From IMG/VR virus record IMGVR_UViG_3300037137_000402, positions 1-44,267 of that record: a DNA stretch of 44,267 nt, one strand, 5' to 3'. The position numbers and the translations under genes were made by a program. The notes below the pieces were generated by a model, which did not search any database, was not told the origin of the DNA, and saw only the letters and a program-made list of their open reading frames with translations. This DNA is from a virus. Position 1 is the first letter of the stretch; each line of letters begins with the position of its first letter. This document shows positions 33,701-40,610 of the stretch, piece by piece.

Positions 33701-35117
33701 CAGTCCTTCAATATCACCTACTCCTTCTCAATCACCGTCTATTAGTCCCTCGTTTAGTCCATCTATCAGCCCTTCTATTTCTCCGTCTCTCTCACCTTCT
33801 TTTAGTCCGTCTATTAGTCCATCAGCAAGTCCTTCGTTATCACCTAGCCTATCACCCTCTATCTCGCCTAGTTTAAGTCCGTCTATCAGCCCAACCCCCA
33901 GTATGTCGCCCTCGTTGTCGCCAAGTGCATCCCCCTCTGTCAGCCCGTCGTTGTCTCCTAGTCTTTCACCAAGTCTAAGCCCATCGGTTAGTCCTTCGAT
34001 CAGTCCAACACCAAGTCAATCTCCATCTCTTTCTCCAAGTCTATCGCCATCAGTCAGTCCAAGTATCAGTCCCTCTCTAAGTCCCAGTCTAAGCCCATCG
34101 CTTTCCCCATCCGAGAGTCCTAGTATTTCACCATCAGTTTCGCCTTCTATTTCGCCAACCGGCCCAGGAAGTCGCTCCCCTTCTATAAGCCCATCTATAT
34201 CGCCCACACCTAGCGAATCACCATCGTTGAGTCCCAGTGTTAGTCCATCAGCTTCTCCAAGTCTTAGTCCTAGTCTTTCACCGTCTAGGTCTCCTTCGTT
34301 AAGTCCATCTATCAGCCCATCTGCTTCACCATCTATCAGTCCCACACCCTCTATGTCACCATCTATTAGCCCGTCTTTCTCTCCGTCACGCAGTCCATCC
34401 TTATCCCCGTCAGTCAGTCCATCTATCTCACCAAGTGCAAGCCCGTCTATTTCGCCCACACCATCTCAATCTCCATCCATTAGTCCCTCTATGTCACCGT
34501 CATTATCCCCTTCGGTATCGCCTTCTATATCTCCGTCACTGTCGCCTTCTACATCACCATCGTTATCGCCTAGTGTTTCACCTTCAATTAGTCCTACACC
34601 GTCTGAATCGCCCTCACTAAGTCCGTCATTATCTCCATCTCTAAGTCCTTCTATTAGTCCATCGTTATCTCCTTCTATTAGTCCTACTCCATCCGAATCA
34701 CCCTCGTTAAGTCCATCTGTATCTCCGTCAATATCACCAACTCCTAGTGAGAGTCCTAGTCTTAGTCCGTCATTATCGCCATCGATAAGTCCTACACCAT
34801 CGGAATCACCATCCGAATCACCAAGTCTTAGTCCGTCTGAGAGTCCAAGTAAAAGCCCGTCTTTAAGCCCTTCTTTAAGTCCTAGTCTTTCACCTAGTGC
34901 AAGTCCTTCCCTGTCTCCATCACTTTCTCCTAGCATTAGTCCTAGTTATTCGCCATCTGGTAGTCCTTCATTATCGCCATCGGTTAGTCCGTCTTTAAGT
35001 CCTAGTTATTCACCAAGTCCAAGTTTTGTACCACCGGATGAAGATAAAATTATATTCCTTGTAAATAGACGCAAGTTTGCTAGATGGATTACACAGAATC
35101 TTTACTGGGAATTATAG
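30747..35117 (+). CDS. Giant tail fibre/stalk with mucin-like Ser-Pro-Ser repeats, 1456 aa
   Basis: Residues 1 to about 225 are a beta-rich domain ([17 protein letters not shown]) common at the base of phage adhesins. An Ig/fibronectin-like domain follows ([20 protein letters not shown] to [10 protein letters not shown]), interrupted at about 272-444 by a choice-of-anchor-R-like beta domain ([20 protein letters not shown]). Residues about 534-1426 are uninterrupted tetrapeptides SPSx (x mostly L, I, A, V, also R, Q, E, K, T, M, F, Y) with about twenty SPTPS breaks. The last 28 residues ([15 protein letters not shown] then FARW) are non-repetitive. It is probably an extended fibre. AGGAGG precedes the ATG. 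Confidence 0.8.
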   Translation: MAIAYDSAGAGNGTETDAASLDLVCPATITAGDILIAHVMHTGTGTAPTTPGGWTELYAAGAIGSTAATARHWVYGKIAIGDEDGTTVGFGTNGGTNGRAGRIYRFTGRVSGTIAQCVPSASFTSTAHDTDPPGPTVTTTKAGALAIACMCQDDNNTEEAIVNMTGGTWGGHIEYSNATWGPQGIVMYLNTCTPTANPGTVTGGAMVAANDEAGTIGFEIRDTSITAPTTVLGTPADDATISDTTPALTFTGTDDSADEVEYEVQVDTVNTFNSQTNITIDSSTSTNSSQILGYQTTGSEVLGQSFTSSGGKLKSAGFYLSKNNSPTGNAVVRIYSHSGTYGTNSVGVGGTASALAVSDNYDVSTIGASQGLIDFTFSGANQINLSPSTYYVVSVEYVGTSSNYLLCYQHTTASTHSGNCSYRPFVTDTIFFSLASDFGFYVKCDKPLIDILSSTDDDANWTGTGAPNPWPSGNEITYTVPAGSALTGSASPGTTYYWRVRAIDPLGSNTWGAWSPGDSTLGYDHFHLTTGSFSPSASPSGSPSSSPSISPSLSPSRSPSASPSISPTPSLSPSLSPSASPSTSPSKSPSISPSASPSASPSLSPSRSPSASPSISPTPSMSPSLSPSASPSASPSISPSASPSASPSASPSISPTPSMSPSLSPSASPSTSPSISPSLSPSVSPSRSPSLSPSVSPSISPTPSLSPSLSPSASPSASPSISPSLSPSVSPSRSPSLSPSASPSISPTPSQSPSISPSLSPSASPSLSPSISPSRSPSLSPSLSPSISPSLSPSISPTPSNSPSLSPSLSPSASPSVSPSISPSLSPSLSPSASPSISPTPSQSPSLSPSASPSLSPSLSPSLSPSLSPSVSPSISPTPSQSPSLSPSASPSRSPSLSPSLSPSISPSVSPSISPTPSQSPSLSPSTSPSASPSLSPSVSPSRSPSVSPSISPTPSQSPSLSPSASPSVSPSLSPSLSPSLSPSVSPSISPTPSQSPSISPSFSPSISPSISPSLSPSFSPSISPSASPSLSPSLSPSISPSLSPSISPTPSMSPSLSPSASPSVSPSLSPSLSPSLSPSVSPSISPTPSQSPSLSPSLSPSVSPSISPSLSPSLSPSLSPSESPSISPSVSPSISPTGPGSRSPSISPSISPTPSESPSLSPSVSPSASPSLSPSLSPSRSPSLSPSISPSASPSISPTPSMSPSISPSFSPSRSPSLSPSVSPSISPSASPSISPTPSQSPSISPSMSPSLSPSVSPSISPSLSPSTSPSLSPSVSPSISPTPSESPSLSPSLSPSLSPSISPSLSPSISPTPSESPSLSPSVSPSISPTPSESPSLSPSLSPSISPTPSESPSESPSLSPSESPSKSPSLSPSLSPSLSPSASPSLSPSLSPSISPSYSPSGSPSLSPSVSPSLSPSYSPSPSFVPPDEDKIIFLVNRRKFARWITQNLYWEL
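32346..35024 (+). repeat. Ser-Pro-Ser tetrapeptide repeat tract (12-bp unit, degenerate codons)
   Basis: About 2.7 kb of in-frame 12-base units encoding SPSx. The protein repeat is near-perfect but the DNA is scrambled: all six serine codons (TCN and AGY) and all four proline codons are mixed. A higher-order period is marked by SPTPS breaks. The lack of TAA, TAG and TGA on both strands also produces long antisense open frames that are not genes. Confidence 0.95.
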
Positions 35118-35123
35118 CGATAG

Positions 35124-35153
35124 TTGAAAAGGCTAATAGATATAATTTACTAT
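35124..35153 (+). promoter_or_regulatory. Late-type promoter (TTGAAAAGGC class), leaderless
   Basis: TTGAAA at 35124-35129, an 18-base spacer starting AGGCTA, TACTAT at 35148-35153, six bases and ATG at 35160. Confidence 0.75.
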
Positions 35154-35159
35154 TGAAAT

Positions 35160-35525
35160 ATGTCGGCTACAGTGGAGATTACCAACAGACTGGATAAGAT
35201 CATTGACTTGTTATCTAAAGGCATAACAGTTGTGTCTTTTTCGCTTTCGCCTTCAGTAAGTCCATCAGTAAGTCCATCAATAAGTCCCTCTCTTAGCCCT
35301 AGCTCAAGCCCATCGTTAAGTCCATCATCTTCACCGTCTAAGTCTCCTTCCCTTTCGCCCAGTATTAGTCCATCGTTGAGTCCAAGTGCTAGTCCATCCC
35401 TAAGTCCATCATCGAGTCCTAGCTTGAGTCCTAGTTTAAGTCCAAGTTCTAGCCCATCAATAAGTCCGTCTTTGAGTCCATCGAAAAGCCCATCTATCTC
35501 CCCTTCGCTATCTCCTTCGGTTTAG
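35160..35525 (+). CDS. Small Ser-Pro-Ser repeat protein, 121 aa
   Basis: An N-terminal helix of about 27 residues (ATVEITNRLDKIIDLLSKG) is followed by about 23 SPSx tetrapeptides to the very C-terminus. The repeat is the same as in the large fibre but there is no C-terminal cap. The helix could attach it to the virion or trimerise, leaving a Ser/Pro tail exposed. It has its own promoter and is leaderless, so it is expressed independently of the large fibre. It could be a second short fibre or a decoy for glycosylation; function unknown. Confidence 0.75.
   Translation: MSATVEITNRLDKIIDLLSKGITVVSFSLSPSVSPSVSPSISPSLSPSSSPSLSPSSSPSKSPSLSPSISPSLSPSASPSLSPSSSPSLSPSLSPSSSPSISPSLSPSKSPSISPSLSPSV
35241..35522 (+). 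repeat. Second Ser-Pro-Ser repeat tract
   Basis: In-frame 12-base units encoding SPSx to the stop codon of the 121-residue gene. Codon mixing is less extreme than in the large tract, with many AGTCCATC-type units, which suggests it is younger or has recombined more recently. Confidence 0.9.
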
Positions 35526-35555
35526 TTGAAAAGGCTAACGAATTATAGTTATATT
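35526..35555 (+). promoter_or_regulatory. Late-type promoter (TTGAAAAGGC class), leaderless
   Basis: TTGAAA at 35526-35531, an 18-base spacer starting AGGCTA, TATATT at 35550-35555, then five bases and ATG at 35561. It begins right after the stop codon of the small repeat gene. Confidence 0.78.
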
Positions 35556-35560
35556 AGATT

Positions 35561-36424
35561 ATGACTCTATATTTTCCACCCTCAACAAACGGGTTACAAA
35601 AGACGTTGGGTGCACAACTAGATGAGGCCGCAGTTACGGTTACTCTCAATAATACTACTGGTATTCAAAATAAAGCCGGAGTATTTGTGGTAGATAGAGT
35701 TGATACTGGGGGAACGGAGAAATCGGCCGCAGTTAGAGAATACATATCCTTTACTGGTGTTTCAGGGAGTACACTAACAGGTTTAACGAGAGGCGTAGGA
35801 GGGGGTGGAGTGGATCAGGATCATGCGATAGGTGCAGTAGTTGAGTTTATAAGCGATGTGGTACAGCAACAGGGACTAATAGATACTATTGTGGCAGAAC
35901 ATAGCGTTGCGGGAGTACACGATGCAACTAAAGTAGCCATGTTAGCGGGAGCACAAACATTTACGGGTGCTAAGACTTTCACCACAGGTTTATTAAAAGC
36001 AGTTGACATTACTTCAGGATCGGGTGTTAATACATTGCCTACATCTTCGCAGACTTTGGTGGGGAGAACGACAACGGATACACTTACTAATAAAAGAATC
36101 ACAAAAAGAGTTTTGTCGGCAACGAGTTACACAACGGATACGGGAACATCACTGAATTGTGATAATTACGATATGTTTATTGTTACGGCTCAAGCAGGAG
36201 ATTTGAAGTTCAATAATCCCGCAGGAACTCCAACTGAAGGACAAACTTTAATTCTTTCTGTTTCAAGTTCTACCACAGCAGCTAGAGCTTTGACTTGGGA
36301 TACATTATACGAGGCTTCAACTGTCGCACTTCCTACTACTACTGCTGCGACCACCGCACGCCTTACAATGGGTTTCATTTGGCGTGTTACACCAGGTATT
36401 TGGACGTGTGTGGCGGTAGCATAA
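35561..36424 (+). CDS. Tail fibre / baseplate-type protein, 287 aa
   Basis: The N-terminal part (TVTLNNTTGIQNKAGVFVVDR, YISFTGVSGSTLTGLTRG) is the beta-rich domain often found at the start of phage fibres, and DHAIGAVVEFISD follows. The middle has FTGAKTFTTGLL and TLTNKRITKRV, repeats typical of phage fibre shafts, and the C-terminus is a small beta domain. It lies in the fibre gene block and has its own late promoter. Role in host attachment is inferred. Confidence 0.75.
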   Translation: MTLYFPPSTNGLQKTLGAQLDEAAVTVTLNNTTGIQNKAGVFVVDRVDTGGTEKSAAVREYISFTGVSGSTLTGLTRGVGGGGVDQDHAIGAVVEFISDVVQQQGLIDTIVAEHSVAGVHDATKVAMLAGAQTFTGAKTFTTGLLKAVDITSGSGVNTLPTSSQTLVGRTTTDTLTNKRITKRVLSATSYTTDTGTSLNCDNYDMFIVTAQAGDLKFNNPAGTPTEGQTLILSVSSSTTAARALTWDTLYEASTVALPTTTAATTARLTMGFIWRVTPGIWTCVAVA

Positions 36425-36425
36425 T

Positions 36426-36956
36426 ATGGCAAAAATTATTGACCAACAGAATTTACTTACCGCAGATGGAATTATTCCTTTGAGGTATGGAGCAACTACC
36501 AACGTAAAAATCGGTCAATCTATTGTCCCTACTCAAAGCAATATAGCTGAAGTCCATCTTTTGTTAGCTAATATAGGAGGGACAACTGGTAATGTGTGGG
36601 TGGAAATCTACAGTGATTCGAGTGATTTACCTAGTACCCTATTAGGTACAAGTGCAACCGTAGCTTGTTCAGGTATTCAGGCCGCACCTCCAAACTATCC
36701 AGGTGGAGAAGTAACATTTACTTTTACAAGTCCAGTTCCAGTTACCCCTGGTGTAAAGTGTCATATTGTTCTTGCGGGAGATTACGCAGTTTCAAGTACA
36801 GTAAATATTGGTTGGAGTCGGGATACAGTAAATAATACTTATGCTTCAGGAAATTTAACGGACTATACAGGTTCAACTTGGGAACTTTATAGCGCTAACG
36901 ATGCTTGGTTTAAGGAATACTATACACCGTCATCAGGGTTTTTTGCCTTTTTCTAA
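36426..36956 (+). CDS. Choice-of-anchor-R-like beta domain protein, 176 aa
   Basis: The sequence GQSIVPTQSNIAEVHLLLAN, VWVEIYSDSSDLPSTLLG and FTFTSPVPVTPGVKCHIVL follows the same strand pattern as the insertion at residues 272-444 of the large fibre. Domains of this type are jelly-roll-like and may bind carbohydrate. It begins one base after the preceding stop without a ribosome binding site, so translation is probably coupled. It may be the distal receptor-binding part of the fibre assembly. Confidence 0.65.
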   Translation: MAKIIDQQNLLTADGIIPLRYGATTNVKIGQSIVPTQSNIAEVHLLLANIGGTTGNVWVEIYSDSSDLPSTLLGTSATVACSGIQAAPPNYPGGEVTFTFTSPVPVTPGVKCHIVLAGDYAVSSTVNIGWSRDTVNNTYASGNLTDYTGSTWELYSANDAWFKEYYTPSSGFFAFF

Positions 36957-36958
36957 AT

Positions 36959-37168
36959 ATGACAAAAAACGGAAACACAATTAGTTGGAGAGTACAGCAA
37001 TTAGAGAGGTGTCAGGAAGAAACCGAAAGAAAAATAGATATGATATTGGAAAACCATCTACCCCATTTAAGCCAAAGTATCAGCGAACTTAAAACACGCA
37101 TTGATACGCAAACGGCGATTCAAGTTGGTGCTATAATTATAGGTGCGGTAATACTAAAATATTTATGA
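36959..37168 (+). CDS. XhlA-like coiled-coil membrane protein, 69 aa
   Basis: A helical N-terminal part of about 50 residues (WRVQQLERCQEETERKIDMI) and one C-terminal membrane helix (AIQVGAIIIGAVILKYL) match the haemolysin XhlA type of phage lysis proteins. It lies two bases after the preceding stop and directly before the CHAP endolysin, overlapping its start. It probably assists lysis at the inner membrane. Confidence 0.75.
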   Translation: MTKNGNTISWRVQQLERCQEETERKIDMILENHLPHLSQSISELKTRIDTQTAIQVGAIIIGAVILKYL

Positions 37169-37761
37169 TTACACCAGATCAGTTTTTTGGTAAATATGAC
37201 CAGAAAGGAATAGACTTCGACAATTATTACGGATTTCAGTGTATGGATTTGTATAGACAGTTCGTAAAAGAATGTTTAGGTTTTCCCCAATCTCCTTCAG
37301 TCAACGGAGCAAAAGATGTTTGGAATACATATTTAACGGAATATTTTAACAGAATACCAAACACGATAGAAGCAGTACCCATTAAAGGGGATATTGTTAT
37401 TTGGGGAGTTGGCGTTGGGCCTTACGGACATATAGCAGTTTGTAAAGACGGCACACAAACGGAGTTTACATCTTTCGATCAAAACTGGCCCGTTGGTTCA
37501 CTTTGTCACTTTCAAAAACATAATTATACTAATGTATTGGGATGGTTAAGAGTTAAAATAATAGAAGATACTATACCACCCGCACCAGAACCGCCTCCTA
37601 TGCCATCTTTACCCCTAGAGCCACCTCCTAGTGTCCCTAGTGAGCCCACAGTGCCATCTATAAACCTTTGTGAGATAAAGTTGAGTCTTATAAGAGAGAT
37701 AATTTGGGGCAAAGGTTGGCCATGGGTTAAGGTTCGTAAATTAAAGGAGCTACTCCCTTAG
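37165..37761 (+). CDS. CHAP-domain endolysin, 198 aa
   Basis: Residues 1-130 are a CHAP amidase/peptidase: catalytic Cys26 in FQCMDLYRQF, the GDIVIWG strand, and the catalytic His at about 88 in GPYGHIAVC with the following acidic and aromatic residues. A Pro-rich linker (about 135-165) leads to a short C-terminal helix with basic residues. It should cleave peptidoglycan cross-bridges at the end of infection. No signal peptide is seen, in keeping with a holin-dependent enzyme. It overlaps the XhlA-like gene (ATGA). Confidence 0.9.
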   Translation: MITPDQFFGKYDQKGIDFDNYYGFQCMDLYRQFVKECLGFPQSPSVNGAKDVWNTYLTEYFNRIPNTIEAVPIKGDIVIWGVGVGPYGHIAVCKDGTQTEFTSFDQNWPVGSLCHFQKHNYTNVLGWLRVKIIEDTIPPAPEPPPMPSLPLEPPPSVPSEPTVPSINLCEIKLSLIREIIWGKGWPWVKVRKLKELLP

Positions 37762-37767
37762 AGTAGC
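37749..37767 (+). promoter_or_regulatory. Hairpin spanning the endolysin stop codon
   Basis: GCTACTC (37749-37755) pairs perfectly with GAGTAGC (37761-37767) around a 5-base loop that contains most of the endolysin stop. The next ATG is three bases later. No T-run follows, so it is not a standard terminator; it may control translation of the following lysis gene. Confidence 0.5.
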
Positions 37768-37770
37768 ATT

Positions 37771-37971
37771 ATGTATAGACGTGCAAATAAATACGAAGTT
37801 TACGGAGAAAAGTTCTTAACCCAATTGTGGAAAGAACTTAAAAGGGATGGAAAAGATATGACAAATTGGTTATTTTTTTACAAAACCGTCACAAAAACGG
37901 ATAAATACCTTCACATAGTAGAGGTAGTTTTTTTGTGGATTGTATTTACCAAAGTATTCTTTGGTATTTGA
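37771..37971 (+). CDS. Small membrane protein, 66 aa
   Basis: A basic N-terminal half (ANKYEVYGEKFLTQLWKELK) and one C-terminal membrane helix (about residues 47-65, HIVEVVFLWIVFTKVFF). It lies between the endolysin and the holin candidate, so a role in lysis is likely, for example as an accessory holin. No ribosome binding site is visible; the ATG follows a hairpin on the endolysin stop. Confidence 0.65.
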   Translation: MYRRANKYEVYGEKFLTQLWKELKRDGKDMTNWLFFYKTVTKTDKYLHIVEVVFLWIVFTKVFFGI

Positions 37972-37984
37972 GGGGGTGAAGCAC

Positions 37985-38185
37985 ATGAATTCATTTGTCG
38001 AAGCGTTAAAAGAAGGTTTAAGAGTTGTTGTCTTGGCGGTTATTCCTTTACTTATAGCAAGTTTAACTAATGGTGCAATTGATTGGAAACTTGTTGGAGT
38101 AACGGGGGCAATAGCTCTTTTAAGATTTGCAGATTCTTGGTTACACCAAAGTGGTGTGGCTGAGGGTGGACTAACCCGATTCTAA
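37985..38185 (+). CDS. Holin candidate, 66 aa
   Basis: Two hydrophobic helices (VVVLAVIPLLIASLTNG, about residues 14-30, and LVGVTGAIALLRFADSW, about 36-52) with a charged N-terminus match small two-helix phage holins. GAGGGGGTG at 37971-37979 is a strong ribosome binding site for ATG 37985; the in-frame upstream ATG at 37940 lies within the preceding gene. It should open the membrane for the CHAP endolysin. Confidence 0.75.
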   Translation: MNSFVEALKEGLRVVVLAVIPLLIASLTNGAIDWKLVGVTGAIALLRFADSWLHQSGVAEGGLTRF

Positions 38186-38424
38186 TGATAGATCGTTGTC
38201 TTTTATGGGCTGGGGCCAAAACTCTCGCCAAAGATAGAGGATTTGAAATGGGCCAGTGGTGTCCCGTTGAACAAACGTGTATAGGCACAAGACGTATTTA
38301 TCTAGCCAAAGATAAACTTCAACCTATACAAATAGATAAGTTTTATGCTAAGTTAGAAGCACACGAGACTAAAAGGAGATTAGCAGCTTTAAGACAAGAA
38401 TTACATGGAACGAGACTTCCCTGA
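38185..38424 (+). CDS. Hypothetical protein, 79 aa
   Basis: Starts on the last base of the holin candidate stop codon (TAATG). It contains a QWCPVEQTCIG Cys pair in the middle and a basic C-terminal helix (HETKRRLAALRQELHG). It overlaps the metallophosphoesterase start by 20 bases. No family recognised. Confidence 0.6.
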   Translation: MIDRCLLWAGAKTLAKDRGFEMGQWCPVEQTCIGTRRIYLAKDKLQPIQIDKFYAKLEAHETKRRLAALRQELHGTRLP

Positions 38425-39304
38425 CAAAAAAGCTAGAGATTGGAAACCCCAACAGGTAGATGAAGTTCTTATACGAGCCAGAGAGTTAGAAGATAAATTC
38501 GAGATAGGCCAAAAAGAAGCCACTTGGGTTCCCCACGCTGATTACGCCAACCTTCCGATTACGATTCTTCTGATGACCGACACCCACTACGGAAGCACCA
38601 GAGCCAACACCCGGTTAATGAATGAACATATTGACCTTATCAAGGACACTCCTAATTTTTATCTAGTACACAATGGAGACCACACTGATAATTTTAACGC
38701 TAATTTGGGTAGACTTGCGACAGGAATGTTTGAAGACCCCATACCTACGCAAAACATCTCAAGGGCTTGGGCGGCCAAACTAAAAGAGTTGGATGATGTA
38801 GGTAAAATAGGAGTATTAGGTTTTGGTAACCATAACGACTTCGGTGAGGGTGCAGGGCAAGACTGGTATGAGACTTTTTTGGGAGAATTTAAGTGTCCCA
38901 TATTTACTTCGGGAGGACTTCTACATATCTTAGTTGGCGGGCAACACTATGAACTAGGAATGACCCATGAGTATTGGGGAACTTCTAAGCTTAATCCGAC
39001 TAATGCCAATAAAAGGTTTTTGGATTTTGAGTATCCGGAGAGCGATATAACCTTTTTGGGCCACACCCATCAAAGCGAGGGGCTTCAGTTTGAAAAGGGC
39101 GGAGTTAAACGAATTGGAGTTATAGGGGGTACTTATAAGGATGATGACGAATACGCCCGTAAGAATGGCATAGGTGGCCGTAGCGGAAGTCCTGGATGGG
39201 CGATCACCCTTTGGCCCGACCAAAAGCAAATGCAGTTATGGAGAGATATTAAAATAGCCCAGGACTTTACTTTAGACAGAATATTTAGAGAAGAATCCAA
39301 ATGA
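38405..39304 (+). CDS. Calcineurin-like metallophosphoesterase, 299 aa
   Basis: The metal-binding motifs are all visible in order: DTHYG (residues 59-63), NGDHTDN (about 90-96), GNHND (about 141-145), a later MTHEYWG and FLGHTHQ (about 218-224). This is a dimetal phosphoesterase. The N-terminal 50 residues are a charged helical extension. Such phage enzymes can act on phosphodiesters in nucleic acids or nucleotides, and the family also includes enzymes that hydrolyse cyclic nucleotides, so a role against host signalling is possible but not shown. It overlaps genes on both sides. Confidence 0.9.
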   Translation: MERDFPDKKARDWKPQQVDEVLIRARELEDKFEIGQKEATWVPHADYANLPITILLMTDTHYGSTRANTRLMNEHIDLIKDTPNFYLVHNGDHTDNFNANLGRLATGMFEDPIPTQNISRAWAAKLKELDDVGKIGVLGFGNHNDFGEGAGQDWYETFLGEFKCPIFTSGGLLHILVGGQHYELGMTHEYWGTSKLNPTNANKRFLDFEYPESDITFLGHTHQSEGLQFEKGGVKRIGVIGGTYKDDDEYARKNGIGGRSGSPGWAITLWPDQKQMQLWRDIKIAQDFTLDRIFREESK

Positions 39305-39498
39305 AGGAAAAGCCCCTACCTCTAACTGAAACCCAAGCCAAACAACTACTTAGGTATTGCCAGGTAGCCGAAGATCATAAAATAGAATCCGGTAATAGAA
39401 AGTTGTTTTGGAAAAGACACGAAGTAATAATAGACAAACTTCAAGGAATTATTTATCAGTTTAACCCGCCCAACCCCAGAGGACGAAAAAGCCAATGA
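39301..39498 (+). CDS. Hypothetical basic protein, 65 aa
   Basis: The start overlaps the phosphoesterase stop. The product is helical with KQLLRYCQVAEDHKIESGNR and ends in a Pro/Arg-rich tail (NPPNPRGRKSQ). No domain is recognised. It is the last gene of the lysis block before the promoter at 39586. Confidence 0.55.
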   Translation: MKEKPLPLTETQAKQLLRYCQVAEDHKIESGNRKLFWKRHEVIIDKLQGIIYQFNPPNPRGRKSQ

Positions 39499-39556
39499 GC
39501 CACGCCCCCGCTATTCAGAAACGTGGCAAATTGGAATAGTTAATAATACACCAAAA

Positions 39557-39591
39557 AGTCCTCTTGCAATTGCTTACAAGAGGACTATAAT
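39557..39591 (+). promoter_or_regulatory. Promoter with 10-bp inverted repeat (operator-like) for the DNA methyltransferase
   Basis: AGTCCTCTTG (39557-39566) and CAAGAGGACT (39577-39586) form a perfect 10-bp inverted repeat whose second arm ends in the first base of the -10 TATAAT (39586-39591). TTGCAA at 39564 could be the -35 with a 16-base spacer. The palindrome fills the space between -35 and -10. The methyltransferase ATG lies 8 bases after the -10, so the mRNA should be leaderless. Confidence 0.6.
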
Positions 39592-39599
39592 TTGGCTTA

Positions 39600-40610
39600 A
39601 TGTTAACTAAGGACTCCATTTTACCACAAGAGAGCAAGGAACTTCAAATATCTTCTTATATTGGCAATGAATGGTTTAGTATTTTAGCCGATGATATAAA
39701 AGTAATTATAACCGAGGCGGTTCACAATTCACGATGGGATTTAGTTAGTGGTTATTGGCAAGTTGGAGAAAGAATAGAGCAAGAAATAAGGACAAGGCCA
39801 ATCAATAAGATACAGTTATTCCAAGACCTTGGAGAAACTATATCAAAAGGTAACAGTACACTTTATTATGCACACAAAGCCTTTATAAAATATCCAGATA
39901 TAAATACCTTACCAGAGGGTAAGAATATAAGTTGGAACAAACTTATTACAAAGTATCTACCAGACCCCCGCAAAGAGATAGATATTACTGGAATAATATT
40001 GCCAGAGAATGTAGAAATTAAAAATGAAGACTTCAGAGAAAGCGATCTATTAGAAAATAGTGTCGATTGTATTATTACCGACCCACCCTATCCGGTTGAA
40101 TTTATAGACCTTTGGAACGATTTGGGAATCTTTGCTAATAAGGTCTTAAAACCGAGTGGATTTTTAGTTGCATACTCAGGTGAGATTAACTTACCCGCAG
40201 TTATTGAGAGACTATCCAAACACCTTACCTATTATTGGACTTTTTGTTTATACCATGAAGGAAAAACACAGTTAATTATGCCTAGGAATATTATTTGCCG
40301 ATGGAAACCAATCTTAATCTATCAAAAACCACCCTTTAAGAAACTGGAAACAGTTATACAAGACTATGTTATTAGTGAACAACCAGAAAAAGGCGACCAC
40401 GAATGGCAACAGTCAGAAAGTGGTGTAAAAGACCTTATTGAAAAGTTTACCAAACCAGGAGATATTGTAGTTGATCCTTTTTCAGGAGCTGGAACTTTTG
40501 CCAAAGTAGCACATGAAATGAAACGTAAAGCTGTTGGATATGAAATAGACGAGTTAGCTTTTAACTCATCTATTAAAAGAATAAATGACACGACAAGAAC
40601 AAACCAATAA
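39600..40610 (+). CDS. DNA (N4/N6) methyltransferase with DUF1016-like N-terminus, 336 aa
   Basis: Residues 1 to about 130 resemble the N-terminal helical DUF1016 domain (VSGYWQVGERIEQEI, LYYAHKAFIKYP). The rest is an amino-methyltransferase of beta class order: catalytic DPPYP (about 161-165), and the SAM-binding VVDPFSGAGTF (about 290-300). It should methylate adenine or cytosine N4 in DNA. The target site cannot be read. It may protect phage DNA from host restriction or, with the adjacent protein at 40585, form a modification-restriction pair. Confidence 0.88.
   Translation: MLTKDSILPQESKELQISSYIGNEWFSILADDIKVIITEAVHNSRWDLVSGYWQVGERIEQEIRTRPINKIQLFQDLGETISKGNSTLYYAHKAFIKYPDINTLPEGKNISWNKLITKYLPDPRKEIDITGIILPENVEIKNEDFRESDLLENSVDCIITDPPYPVEFIDLWNDLGIFANKVLKPSGFLVAYSGEINLPAVIERLSKHLTYYWTFCLYHEGKTQLIMPRNIICRWKPILIYQKPPFKKLETVIQDYVISEQPEKGDHEWQQSESGVKDLIEKFTKPGDIVVDPFSGAGTFAKVAHEMKRKAVGYEIDELAFNSSIKRINDTTRTNQ

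Noticed and set aside
32324-34936. Several long minus-strand open frames and +-strand shifted frames across the repeat tract
   Set aside because: They are by-products of the 12-base Ser/Pro repeat, which lacks stops in several frames. Their composition (Gly/Asp/Glu/Leu-rich repeats or Leu/His/Pro-rich) mirrors the repeat and they have no promoters or ribosome binding sites.
32346-35024. CRISPR-like or satellite repeat
   Set aside because: The period is 12 bases, in frame and coding; there are no conserved direct repeats with unique spacers at DNA level.
30747-35525. Diversity-generating retroelement acting on the fibre genes
   Set aside because: No reverse transcriptase and no adenine-biased template/variable repeat pair is visible in the window.
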